Source: Ilumatobacteraceae bacterium (lineage in GTDB: Bacteria; Actinomycetota; Acidimicrobiia; Acidimicrobiales; Ilumatobacteraceae). Taken from it: a DNA stretch of 64,000 bases. Shown here piece by piece: positions 32,895-40,458 of this stretch. The stretch is from assembly GCA_022843125.1 (NCBI GenBank), contig JALHOG010000011.1, positions 6,869 to 70,868 of the forward strand. Direction: 5' to 3'. Both the position numbers and the translations under genes were made by a program. A model generated the notes under the pieces. That model had not been told where the DNA came from and ran no database searches. It saw nothing but the letters and a program-made list of their open reading frames with translations. Position 1 is the first letter of the stretch, and every line of letters starts with the position of its first letter.

Positions 32895-33521
32895 TCAGAC
32901 GTCTGGGCGTTGGCCGGGGTCGGGGGGCTCGGTGCGGGTGCGCTTGAGTTCCCAGAAGCCGTCCATGGTGGTGAACGCTTCCATCGCGTCCCACACCTTC
33001 AGCGATTGCTCACGGTCCGGTACCCGGGTGATGACCGGGCCGAAGATGCCGCGCTTGATGCCGTCGGCGGCGGTGAAGGCGATGATGGGGGTGCCGACGT
33101 CGTTGCCGACCAGGGCGAGGCCGACGTCCATGCCGGTGCGGATCGCTTCGTCCCAGCGGGTGTCGTCAGCGGCCGCGGCGAGTGCGGGGTCGAGGCCGAC
33201 GCGCTCGAGTGCTGCGCCGAAGTCGATGTCGCGGTCCTTGTCGTGGTGGATCAGCGTCCCGCACTGCCAGTACCAGTCGAAGACCTTCGCGTCGCCGTGC
33301 TCGGCGCGGATCGCTTCCATGATCCGCAGCGCACGGTGGCCGAGCAGCGCGCCGGCGTAGTACGGCGACTCCGGATCGGGGTCGTTCTTGAACAGCAGAC
33401 TGATCGGCTGCCAGTTGATCTGCAGCTCACGCTGCGGTGCCACCTGATCGACGACCCAACGGGCCGTCACCCAGCACCACGGTCAAATCGGGTCGACCCA
33501 GAAGTCCACATCGGTTGCCAT
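32895..33521 (-). CDS. Mycothiol-dependent reductase, Rv2466c family, with predicted selenocysteine at an in-frame TGA
   Basis: A DsbA/FrnE-type thioredoxin-fold protein of 208 residues if the TGA at codon 13 (33485-33483) is read as Sec. Codons 1-12 read MATDVDFWVDPI; then TGA; then PWCWVTARWVVDQV. In the Rv2466c family this site is DP[LI]CPWCW, so the TGA exactly replaces the nucleophilic first Cys, giving UPWC. The rest is intact: cis-Pro loop 'DVGTPIIAF', 'FGPVITRVP' and the C-terminal hallmark 'FWELKRTRTEPP'. Known members are mycothiol/mycoredoxin-linked reductases. ATG 33521 has the -10 variant CAGACT (33533-33528) 6 nt upstream. Ordinary gene calling would start at GTG 33470 and lose the active site. 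A nonsense mutation or base error is the alternative. Confidence 0.85.
33450..33468 (-). promoter_or_regulatory. Candidate bacterial SECIS stem-loop
   Basis: On the minus strand GACGGCCC (33468-33461), a GTT loop (33460-33458) and GGGTCGTC (33457-33450) form an 8-bp stem with one G-T wobble. The loop begins 23 nt after the TGA (22 nt between), and its first base is G. Published bacterial SECIS criteria ask for a loop of 3-14 nt with a G in the first two positions, 16-37 nt from the UGA. All are met. Confidence 0.65.
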
Positions 33522-33538
33522 CGGCGCAGTCTGACACG

Positions 33539-33550
33539 TTGCGCGCGCAA
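33539..33550. promoter_or_regulatory. 12-bp palindrome between the Sec reductase and rimO
   Basis: TTGCGCGCGCAA is a perfect palindrome in the 76-bp divergent region, located just upstream of the CAGACT -10 of the reductase and about 34 bp upstream of the rimO -10. It could be an operator. Confidence 0.4.
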
Positions 33551-33583
33551 ACACACGTCCGGCTCGAAGATGACCCGCACGGG

Positions 33584-33589
33584 TAGCCT
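33584..33589 (+). promoter_or_regulatory. rimO -10 element (leaderless)
   Basis: TAGCCT ends 8 nt before the GTG of rimO, with no Shine-Dalgarno. The same hexamer precedes trpD, tRNA-Arg, carD and the gene at 60066. Confidence 0.6.
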
Positions 33590-33597
33590 CGTCGTTC

Positions 33598-34902
33598 GTG
33601 TCCCAGCGCTTCTACGTCGAGACGCTCGGCTGCCCCAAGAACCAGGTCGACTCCGACAAGCTGATCGGCACCCTGCTCGCCGACGGCATGAGCCCGACCG
33701 ACGATCCGTCGGCAGCCGACCTCGTGGTCGTCAACACGTGCGCGTTCATCGACGAGGCCCGCAAGGAGTCGATCGACACGATCCTCGCCCTCGACGACCA
33801 GCGCCAGGAGGGCGCGCGGCTCGTGGTCACCGGGTGCATGGCCGAGCGATACGGCGACGAGCTCGCCGAAGCCCTGCCCGAGGTCGACCAGGTCGCCGGG
33901 TTCGGCGTGCCCCTTCAACGGCCGGCGTCGGCTGCCAACGGCCGCAACCTGATCCCCGTCACCTCGGCACCGCTGCCCGAGCTCGATCTCCTCAACCTGC
34001 CGCGGCCGCGCTCCACTTCTCCGTGGGCGTACGTCAAGATCGCCGAGGGCTGCGACCGGTCGTGCGGCTTCTGTGCCATTCCGTCGTTCCGCGGGCCGCA
34101 GCGCAGCCGCGACATCGAGCAGATCCTGACCGAGGTCGATCAGCTCGCTGCGCGCGAGATCGTCCTCGTCGCACAGGACCTCGCCTCGTACGGCAAGGAC
34201 CGGCCCGACGAGCTCGGCGCCGGTTCGATCGTCCCGCTCGTACGCGCGGTCAGCGAGCGCGCCGACTGGCTCCGGCTGCTCTACCTGTACCCGAGCGATC
34301 TCACCGACGAGCTGATCGACGCGATCTGCGACACCGGTGTGCCGTACTTCGACCTGTCGCTCCAGCACGTCAGCAAGCCGCTGCTCCGTCGCATGCGCCG
34401 GTGGGGCGACGGCGACCGCTTCCTGCGCCGCATCGCCGACATCCGCGACCGCGAGCCCGACGCCGCGTTCCGCAGCAACTTCATCGTCGGCTACCCCGGC
34501 GAGACCGAGGCCGACCACGATCAGCTCCTCCGCTTCGTCGAGGAGGCCCAGCTCGACTGGTGCGGATTCTTCGCCTACTCGCCGGAGGACGGCACCTACG
34601 CCTACACCCTCGACGGTGCCGTCGACCGGGGGCTGATGAACGACCGGCTCGCCGAGCTGCGCGAGATGCAGGACGAGATCACCGCCACCCGGCGAGACGC
34701 GTTGATCGGACGCACGCTCCGGGTGCTCGTCGATTCGCCCGGCATCGCCCGCAGCGTTCGCGAAGCGCCCGAGATCGATGGTGTGATCCACGTCGGGCAA
34801 GATGTGGTGGTGGGGGAGTTCACCGAGGTCGAGATCGTTGACGCGCTCGGCCCCGACCTCGTCGCATCGGGCGGTGCCGTGCCCGAGGAGGATGACGACT
34901 GA
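33598..34902 (+). CDS. rimO: Ribosomal protein S12 methylthiotransferase
   Basis: A 434-residue radical SAM enzyme that adds a methylthio group to an Asp of ribosomal protein S12. N-terminal UPF0004 domain with 'ETLGCPKNQVDSDKLIG' and two more cluster cysteines ('VVNTCAFID', 'VTGCMAERYG'). The radical SAM motif CxxxCxxC is in 'GCDRSCGFCAIPSFRGPQ' near residue 155-165. A C-terminal TRAM domain starts near 365. The LGCPKN motif separates RimO from MiaB. First gene of a rimO-pgsA-cinA operon with overlapping stop/start codons. Confidence 0.96.
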   Translation: MSQRFYVETLGCPKNQVDSDKLIGTLLADGMSPTDDPSAADLVVVNTCAFIDEARKESIDTILALDDQRQEGARLVVTGCMAERYGDELAEALPEVDQVAGFGVPLQRPASAANGRNLIPVTSAPLPELDLLNLPRPRSTSPWAYVKIAEGCDRSCGFCAIPSFRGPQRSRDIEQILTEVDQLAAREIVLVAQDLASYGKDRPDELGAGSIVPLVRAVSERADWLRLLYLYPSDLTDELIDAICDTGVPYFDLSLQHVSKPLLRRMRRWGDGDRFLRRIADIRDREPDAAFRSNFIVGYPGETEADHDQLLRFVEEAQLDWCGFFAYSPEDGTYAYTLDGAVDRGLMNDRLAELREMQDEITATRRDALIGRTLRVLVDSPGIARSVREAPEIDGVIHVGQDVVVGEFTEVEIVDALGPDLVASGGAVPEEDDD

Positions 34903-35477
34903 TGCCGGTCGCCCCTGACGCGCTCGCCACGTGGGCCAACGCGATCACGGTCGCCCGGATCCTGCTGACGCCGATCATGTTCGCGCTGATCCCCGACCAC
35001 GAGCGCGGGTCGTGGATCGCGTTCGGGATGTGGTTCGTGCTGTGCATGAGCGACCTGATCGACGGCTATCTCGCCCGCCGCCACGGCACCACCTCGTCCG
35101 GCGCGTTCCTCGACCCGCTCGCCGACAAGGTGCTCGTCCTCAGCGCGATGTTCGCCCTCGTGCGCAACGACATGTTCTGGTGGTTGCCGGTCGCGCTGAT
35201 CGCGGGGCGTGAGCTGGTGATCAGCGTCTACCGCACATTCGTCGCCGCCAAGGGCGTGAGCGTGCCGGCCAGCAAGCTCGGCAAGTGGAAGACGTTCGTG
35301 CAGCAGCTCGCCGTCGCCTTCGCCCTGTGGCCGTGGTTTGCAGTCGACGTCAAGTGGCTGTGGGTCGCACTGCTGTGGCTTGCCGTCGGCCTGTCGCTCG
35401 CGAGTGGCGCGCACTACCTGTGGCACGCGATCCGCCGGCAACGCTCCGTCGCCGCCTCCCAGTCGCAGGTGGCCTGA
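34902..35477 (+). CDS. pgsA: CDP-diacylglycerol-glycerol-3-phosphate 3-phosphatidyltransferase family protein
   Basis: A 191-residue membrane CDP-alcohol phosphatidyltransferase with about five helices. The catalytic motif DxxDGxxAR(x8)GxxxDxxxD is present as 'DLIDGYLARRHG' followed by 'GAFLDPLADK' (about residues 50-75). It should make phosphatidylglycerophosphate for anionic phospholipids; a phosphatidylinositol-phosphate synthase role is less likely by this context. Its ATG overlaps the rimO stop (TGATG), and its stop overlaps the cinA ATG in the same way. Confidence 0.92.
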   Translation: MPVAPDALATWANAITVARILLTPIMFALIPDHERGSWIAFGMWFVLCMSDLIDGYLARRHGTTSSGAFLDPLADKVLVLSAMFALVRNDMFWWLPVALIAGRELVISVYRTFVAAKGVSVPASKLGKWKTFVQQLAVAFALWPWFAVDVKWLWVALLWLAVGLSLASGAHYLWHAIRRQRSVAASQSQVA

Positions 35478-36742
35478 TGCGTTGCGACGTGTTGGCCGTC
35501 GGCACCGAGCTGCTGCTCGGTCAGATCATCGACTCCAACTCCGCCTGGATGGGTGAGCAGCTCGCCGCGCACGGCATCGACTCGCTGCTGCAGGTGAAGG
35601 TGGGCGACAACGTCGGGCGCATCGTCGCCCAGCTCGAACGGCTGCTCGTCGATGCCGACGCCGTGATCATCTGCGGCGGTCTCGGCCCCACCCACGACGA
35701 CCTCACCCGCGACGCGATCGCGGCCGTGATGGACACCCGCCTCGAACCCGACGAGGCCGTCGCCGAAGTGATCCGGGAGATGTTCGCGAGTCGCGGCCGC
35801 CGGATGCCCGACAACAACCTGCGGCAGGCGATGGTCCCGGTCGGCGCGCGCATCATCCCGCAGACCCGGGGAACCGCCCCCGGTCTGATCTGCCCCGTCA
35901 CGATCGACGGACCCGAAGGGCCCGAGGAGCGGATCGTGTTCGCCGTGCCGGGCGTTCCGCACGAGATGCGCGACATGTTCGAGCGGGCGATCCTGCCTGA
36001 ACTGCAGCTCCGCTCCGGCGAACCGTGGGTGATCGCGAGCCGCACGCTGCGCACGTGGGGCGAGAGCGAGAGCGGCCTCAACGAACGGCTCGATGCGGTC
36101 ATCGCCGAGCTCGACGACGTCGGCAACCCGACGCTCGCGTTCCTGGCCAGCGGCTGGGAAGGGCTGAAGGTGCGCCTCACCGCCAAGGCGACCGACCTCA
36201 GGGCGTGCGACGTGCTGCTCGACGAGTGGGAGCAGCGGGTGCGCAACGAGGTCGGTGATGTCGTGTTCGGTGTCGAGCAGGGCGGCGACCCGGTCACGAT
36301 GGAGTCGGTCGTACTCGACCTGCTGCGGTCGCGGGGCTGGTCGCTCGGGCTGGCCGAGTCGGTCACCGGCGGGCTGGTCGGCGCCCGGATCACCGGAGTG
36401 CCCGGTGCGAGCGAGGTGTTCCGCGGGTCGATCGTGTCGTACGCGACCGAGGTGAAGCAGTCGGTCCTCGATGTCCCGCCGGGTCCGGTGGTCAGCGAGG
36501 CGGCCGCACTGGCGATGGCGCACGGCGCCCGCCGGGTGCTGGCCGCCGATGTCGGGCTCGCCCTCACCGGTGTCGCCGGCCCCACCGAGCAGGACGGCCA
36601 GCCCGTCGGCACGCTCTGCATCGGCCTCGTCTGGCCCGACGGCGAACTCACCCAGACGGTCCGCCTCCCCGGCCAGCGCGAGCAGATGCGGCAGTTCAGC
36701 GTGATCACCAGCCTCGACCTCCTCCGCCGCACCCTCGCCTGA
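35477..36742 (+). CDS. cinA: CinA-like nicotinamide mononucleotide deamidase / molybdopterin-binding fold protein
   Basis: A 421-residue CinA. N-terminal MoCF/COG1058 domain (MRCDVLAVGTELLLGQIIDSN; 'VIICGGLGPTHDDLT'; 'AVPGVPHEM') and C-terminal PncC domain from about 270 ('WSLGLAESVTGGLVGARITGVPGASEVFRG', key residues ESVTGG; 'GVAGPTEQDGQPVGT'). The N-terminal part hydrolyses ADP-ribose-type compounds and the C-terminal part deamidates NMN for NAD recycling. Third gene of the rimO-pgsA-cinA operon. Confidence 0.95.
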   Translation: MRCDVLAVGTELLLGQIIDSNSAWMGEQLAAHGIDSLLQVKVGDNVGRIVAQLERLLVDADAVIICGGLGPTHDDLTRDAIAAVMDTRLEPDEAVAEVIREMFASRGRRMPDNNLRQAMVPVGARIIPQTRGTAPGLICPVTIDGPEGPEERIVFAVPGVPHEMRDMFERAILPELQLRSGEPWVIASRTLRTWGESESGLNERLDAVIAELDDVGNPTLAFLASGWEGLKVRLTAKATDLRACDVLLDEWEQRVRNEVGDVVFGVEQGGDPVTMESVVLDLLRSRGWSLGLAESVTGGLVGARITGVPGASEVFRGSIVSYATEVKQSVLDVPPGPVVSEAAALAMAHGARRVLAADVGLALTGVAGPTEQDGQPVGTLCIGLVWPDGELTQTVRLPGQREQMRQFSVITSLDLLRRTLA

Positions 36743-36782
36743 CCCGCCACCTGACCCGCCACCCGACCCGCGCCGGTATCGC

Positions 36783-36788
36783 TAGCCT
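36783..36788 (+). promoter_or_regulatory. tRNA-Arg promoter -10
   Basis: TAGCCT ends 8 nt before the first base of tRNA-Arg, a position consistent with a start a few bases upstream of the mature 5' end. No clear -35 was found. Confidence 0.55.
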
Positions 36789-36796
36789 GGTGCGAG

Positions 36797-36870
36797 GCCC
36801 CTGTAGCTCAGTTGGATAGAGCAAGTCCCTTCTAATGACAAGGTCGCAGGTTCGAATCCTGCCGGGGGCG
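36797..36870 (+). tRNA. tRNA-Arg (anticodon TCT)
   Basis: A 74-nt cloverleaf. The acceptor stem GCCCCTG / CGGGGGC has one G-T pair; D-arm GCTC...GAGC; anticodon loop CTTCTAA with TCT; T-arm GCAGG-TTCGAAT-CCTGC; discriminator G; no encoded CCA. The anticodon stem AGTCC/TGACA has only three Watson-Crick pairs, with A-A at 27-43 and C-T at 31-39. It decodes AGA (and AGG by wobble), rare codons in this GC-rich genome. Confidence 0.93.
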
Positions 36871-36873
36871 CTG

Positions 36874-36879
36874 TAGCCT
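36874..36879 (+). promoter_or_regulatory. carD promoter -10
   Basis: TAGCCT starting 4 nt after the tRNA 3' end, giving a leader of about 68 nt before the TTG of carD, which unlike many genes here has a Shine-Dalgarno (GAGGT, 36944-36948). Confidence 0.5.
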
Positions 36880-36953
36880 GGGGAAGCCGTTCCGGCGTGT
36901 GGGAACGCTCCGATCACATCTGGCTTGTCCCTCTCCATGCATCGAGGTCTGCG

Positions 36954-37481
36954 TTGAACTTCAAGAAGGGCGACACCGTCATCTACCCCCAGCACGGCGC
37001 TTGCGTCGTCAAGGGCACGAAGAAGATGGAGGCCTTTGGCGAGAAGCGTGAGTACCTCATCCTCGAGACCGTGATCAGCGAGATGACGCTGAAGGTCCCG
37101 GTCGACATGGCCGAAGGGGTCGGCGTGCGTCCGCCCGTGAGCGCCGACGAACTCGAAGACCTCGTGGCCGTGCTCGCCAAGCCCGACCCGCGCGTGCCCT
37201 CCAACTGGAGCCGCCGGTTCAAGAACCACCAGGAGAAGCTGAAGAGCGGCGACGTCTACCAGGTGGCCGAGGTGGTCCGGAACCTCGCCGCCCGCAACCG
37301 TGATGCATCGCTGTCGGCCGCCGAGCGCACCATGTACGAGCGGGCGCGCGTCAACCTGATCAGCGAGATCTCGCCCGCCCTCAAGGTCACCTCCGAGGAG
37401 GCCGAGGCCTACCTCGACGACGCGCTCGCCAAGGGCGTGCTCAAGCCCGAGAAGCCCGAGAAGAAGGTCGTCAAGAAGTAG
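36954..37481 (+). CDS. carD: CarD family RNA polymerase-binding transcription regulator
   Basis: A 175-residue CarD. The N-terminal RNAP-interaction Tudor-like domain reads 'FKKGDTVIYPQHGACVV' (residues 3-19) to about 65; the C-terminal helical DNA-binding domain carries 'PSNWSRRFKNHQEKLKSGDVYQVAEVVRNLA' (key residues WSRR, the Trp that stabilises the open complex). A Lys/Glu-rich tail (EKPEKKVVKK) follows. It stabilises open complexes at rRNA and other promoters and is usually essential. TTG 36954 is chosen from the GAGGT Shine-Dalgarno 5 nt upstream and the conserved N-terminus; the longer GTG/ATG frame lacks conservation. Confidence 0.95.
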   Translation: MNFKKGDTVIYPQHGACVVKGTKKMEAFGEKREYLILETVISEMTLKVPVDMAEGVGVRPPVSADELEDLVAVLAKPDPRVPSNWSRRFKNHQEKLKSGDVYQVAEVVRNLAARNRDASLSAAERTMYERARVNLISEISPALKVTSEEAEAYLDDALAKGVLKPEKPEKKVVKK

Positions 37482-37500
37482 TTCTGCCAGACTCGACGCC

Positions 37501-38373
37501 ATGGCACGTGTGGCGTTTCTCGGGTTGGGGGTGATGGGCGGTCCGATGGCCGGCCATCTGGCGAAGGCGGGGCACGACGTCGTCGTGTACAACCGCACCG
37601 CCGCGAAGTCGTTGGAGTGGGTGGTCGAGCACGGGCACCTGGCATCGCCGACACCTGGTGAGGCCGCCGAAGGAGCCGACTTCGTGATGATGTGCGTCGG
37701 CAACGACGACGACGTCCGCGAGGTCGCGTTGGGCGAGCACGGCGCCGTGCACGGCATGCAGCCAGGGTCGACCCTCGTCGACCACACGACCGCCTCCGCC
37801 GACGTCGCCCGCGAGCTCGCCGCAGCCTGTGCCGAGCGCGGCATCGGCTTCGTCGACGCACCTGTCTCCGGCGGCCAGGCCGGCGCGCAGAACGGGCAGC
37901 TCACCGTGATGTGCGGCGCCGACGACGAAGCCGTCTTCGCCGCAGCACGCGAGATCGTGATGGCGTACGCCCGCGAGTGCCGCCGGCTCGGCCCGGCAGG
38001 CGCCGGCCAGACCACGAAGATGGTCAACCAGATCTGCATCGCCGGTCTCGTGCAGGGCTTGGCCGAGGGCATCAACTTCGCGCAGAAGGCCGGGCTCGAC
38101 GTCGACGAGGTGATCGCCACGATCAGCAAGGGCGCAGCCGGCAGCTGGCAGATGGAGAACCGGTCGCCCACGATGGCCACCGGCACGTTCGACTTCGGCT
38201 TCGCCGTCGAGTGGATGCGCAAAGACCTCGCGATCTGTCTGGCCGAGGCCGACCGGATCGGTGCCCGTCTCCCCGTGACCGCCCTCGTCGACCAGTTCTA
38301 CGCCCAGGTGATCGAACGCGGCGGCCGCCGCTGGGACACGAGCTCCCTGGTGCACCTGCTCCAGAACCCGTAG
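37501..38373 (+). CDS. NAD(P)-dependent beta-hydroxyacid dehydrogenase (3-hydroxyisobutyrate dehydrogenase family)
   Basis: A 290-residue enzyme. The Rossmann motif GLGVMGGPMAGHL is at residues 8-20; the substrate-binding 'DAPVSGGQAGAQNG' is near 120; the catalytic Lys is in 'GAGQTTKMVNQ' near 172. Family members oxidise 3-hydroxyisobutyrate or reduce tartronate semialdehyde or succinic semialdehyde; the substrate is not predictable. CAGACT (37488-37493) lies 7 nt before the ATG, a likely leaderless -10, 19 bp after the carD stop. Confidence 0.92.
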   Translation: MARVAFLGLGVMGGPMAGHLAKAGHDVVVYNRTAAKSLEWVVEHGHLASPTPGEAAEGADFVMMCVGNDDDVREVALGEHGAVHGMQPGSTLVDHTTASADVARELAAACAERGIGFVDAPVSGGQAGAQNGQLTVMCGADDEAVFAAAREIVMAYARECRRLGPAGAGQTTKMVNQICIAGLVQGLAEGINFAQKAGLDVDEVIATISKGAAGSWQMENRSPTMATGTFDFGFAVEWMRKDLAICLAEADRIGARLPVTALVDQFYAQVIERGGRRWDTSSLVHLLQNP

Positions 38374-38390
38374 CCAGGACGTCCGGCCGG

Positions 38391-39617
38391 TCAGCGCACC
38401 GCCAGCGGCAGGTGGTCGACGCCGCGGATCGTGATCCGCTCGCGCCAGTGCGGCTCGCCGGCGAGCTCGATCGACGGGAAGCGGCGGATCAGGCGCGTGA
38501 TCGCGAGCCCGGCTTCGAGCTTCGCGAGCGAGGCTCCCAGGCAGTAGTGGATGCCGCCGCCGAACGCCAGGTGCTTGGCCGCGTTCGGCCGGTCGAGCCG
38601 CAGCGCGCCCGGATCGTCGAAGACAGCGGGGTCGTGGTTGCCTGCGCCGAGCACGGTGAGCACCAGCCGGCCCGGCTCGACGACGATCGGCTCGCCGTCG
38701 GCACCGCGGAGCTCGATCGGGACGAGCGGGACGCGCGCAGTCTGCTGGACCGGGCCGTCGAAGCGGAGCAGCTCGTCGATCGCCGAGGCGTCGAGACCGG
38801 GGTCGCCACGCCAGCGGGCGAGCTCGTCGGGGTGTCGCAGCAGGGCGTGCACCCCGTTCCCGATCAGGTTCACCGTGGTCTCGTGCCCGGCCACGTAGAG
38901 CAGCACGACGAACGAGATCAACTCCGCAGGGCTCAACGTGTCACCGTCGTCCTCGACGGCGATCAGCCCCGACAGCACGTCGTCGCCGGGGTTGGCGCGG
39001 CGATGCTCGATGATGTCGACCAGGTACGGGACGAGTTGCATGATCGCCGCTTCGCCGGCTGCGAAGTCGTCGAGCGACGCGTCGAGCTCGAGGGTGGCGG
39101 TGAGCGCCTGGCTCCAGTCGCGCAGTTCGTCGCCGCGCTCGGTGGGCATGTCGAGCAGCTCGGAGATCACGAGGAACGGCACCGGGAACGCGAGGTCGTC
39201 GATCAGCTCGATCGTGCCGCGCTCGGCCGCGACGTCGAGGCGGGCATCGACCATCGCCTCGATGCGCGGGCGGAGCCGCTCCACCGCGGTCGGGGTGAAC
39301 GCCTTCGACACGAGGCGACGCAGCCGGGTGTGGTCGGGCGGGTCGAGGTTGAGGATCGTCTTCGCCGTCCGGCGCTCGCGGCGGCGCCGGGCGAGCGGGT
39401 CGCTCTCGTCGATGAGGAGGTGCTCGTCGATGTCGCGGCTGACGTCGTTGGTGCGGAGCAGGCGGGCGACGTCGTCGTAGCGGGTCACCACCACAGGGCC
39501 GCCGGGTACGTCGAGCACCGGTGCCTCGGTGCGCATCCGGCGGTAGGTGGGGTAGGGGTCGGCCTTGAACGCCGGGTCGGCCGGGTTCCAGAGCTCGCGG
39601 GCGGGGACCGCGGTCAC
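38391..39617 (-). CDS. Cytochrome P450
   Basis: A 408-residue soluble bacterial P450. The I-helix oxygen motif is AGHETT (about residue 240), the K-helix ExxR region is 'DELLRFDGPVQQTARV' and the heme-binding loop is FGGGIHYCLG with the axial Cys near residue 350. It needs a ferredoxin and reductase, not encoded nearby. The GTG at 39617 overlaps the stop of the SDR gene (GTGA), so the pair is translationally coupled and probably acts on the same substrate, for example alcohol oxidation plus hydroxylation of a terpenoid, steroid or lipid (inference). Confidence 0.94.
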   Translation of the reverse strand: MTAVPARELWNPADPAFKADPYPTYRRMRTEAPVLDVPGGPVVVTRYDDVARLLRTNDVSRDIDEHLLIDESDPLARRRRERRTAKTILNLDPPDHTRLRRLVSKAFTPTAVERLRPRIEAMVDARLDVAAERGTIELIDDLAFPVPFLVISELLDMPTERGDELRDWSQALTATLELDASLDDFAAGEAAIMQLVPYLVDIIEHRRANPGDDVLSGLIAVEDDGDTLSPAELISFVVLLYVAGHETTVNLIGNGVHALLRHPDELARWRGDPGLDASAIDELLRFDGPVQQTARVPLVPIELRGADGEPIVVEPGRLVLTVLGAGNHDPAVFDDPGALRLDRPNAAKHLAFGGGIHYCLGASLAKLEAGLAITRLIRRFPSIELAGEPHWRERITIRGVDHLPLAVR

Positions 39618-40423
39618 GAGGCGTGCCCCTCGCCGTCGGCGTCGATGATGCCGTGGTTCCAGCGGTACACCCGGGGCTCGATGCCGGGCCACACGATCCA
39701 CTGGGCGCCCTGCACGCGCTCGGTGAGCGATCGCACCACGACCTCGGCGATGTGGTCCGGTTCCATCAGCGGCAGGCCGCGCTGCTCGACGATGGAGCGC
39801 AGTTCGGGGCCGACGATCGCGGTGTCGACGAACCCGGGACAGATCGCGCTGACGCACACGTCGGGCGTGTCGGGGAGCTGCTCGATCCCCGCCGCGATCG
39901 ACCTGACGAGGCCGACCACCGCGTGCTTCGTGAGCCCGTAGATCGGATCGAGCGCGATCGGGTGCAAGCCCGCCATCGACGCCGTGACGACGATGTCGCC
40001 CGAGCCGCGCGCCACCATCGCCGGCATCACGGCCCGCGCCCCGAACACGACGCCGTCGACGTTGATGCCCATGATCCGGCGGTATGCGTCATCCGTGAGC
40101 GCCATGATCGGCTGGCCCGGCATCGGGGCGATGCCGGAGGTCGAGATGCCGGCGTTGAGGAACGCCAGGTCGAACGGGCCCGCGGTGTCGACCACCCGCT
40201 GCCAGGCATCCGGATCGGCCACGTCGAGGTGCTCGAACCGGCCACCGATCTCCTCGGCGACCGCTTCGCCGGCGTCGCGGTCGACGTCGGTGACGACCAC
40301 CGACGCGCCCCGCCGCGCGAACGCGACCGCGGTGGCGCGACCGATCCCGCGGGCGCCGCCCGTCACGATCGCGCTCCGCCCGGCAAGAGCCGGGGCGCTC
40401 GCTGCGGCGTGTTGTGTCTGCAT
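39614..40423 (-). CDS. Short-chain dehydrogenase/reductase
   Basis: A 269-residue classical SDR. Cofactor motif TGGARGIGRA (residues 21-30), acidic 'VVVTDVDRD' after beta-2 favouring NAD(H), 'LAFLNAGIS' (NAG motif), catalytic Ser in 'VVTASMAGL' and YxxxK in 'PIYGLTKHAVVG', plus 'ICPGFVDT'. First gene of the operon with the P450, divergent from a TetR regulator, with a 26-bp inverted repeat between them. Start ATG 40423; no Shine-Dalgarno is obvious. Confidence 0.94.
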   Translation of the reverse strand: MQTQHAAASAPALAGRSAIVTGGARGIGRATAVAFARRGASVVVTDVDRDAGEAVAEEIGGRFEHLDVADPDAWQRVVDTAGPFDLAFLNAGISTSGIAPMPGQPIMALTDDAYRRIMGINVDGVVFGARAVMPAMVARGSGDIVVTASMAGLHPIALDPIYGLTKHAVVGLVRSIAAGIEQLPDTPDVCVSAICPGFVDTAIVGPELRSIVEQRGLPLMEPDHIAEVVVRSLTERVQGAQWIVWPGIEPRVYRWNHGIIDADGEGHAS

Positions 40424-40428
40424 TGACC

Positions 40429-40454
40429 GTATGTAAACAGAGCTGTATACATAC
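40429..40454. promoter_or_regulatory. TetR operator between SDR-P450 operon and tetR
   Basis: An inverted repeat of 12-bp arms, GTATGTAAACAG and CTGTATACATAC, around a central AG, with one mismatch. Outside it the symmetry continues as CATTGAC...GTCAATG up to both start codons, except for one inserted C. It lies exactly in the 35-bp gap between the two divergent ATGs, so binding would block both genes. Confidence 0.75.
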
Positions 40455-40458
40455 GTCA

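Noticed and set aside
32895-33470. A shortened 191-residue reductase starting at GTG 33470
   Set aside because: This start would remove the whole CPWC-type active site. The upstream codons match the family up to the TGA, so read-through as Sec is the better model.
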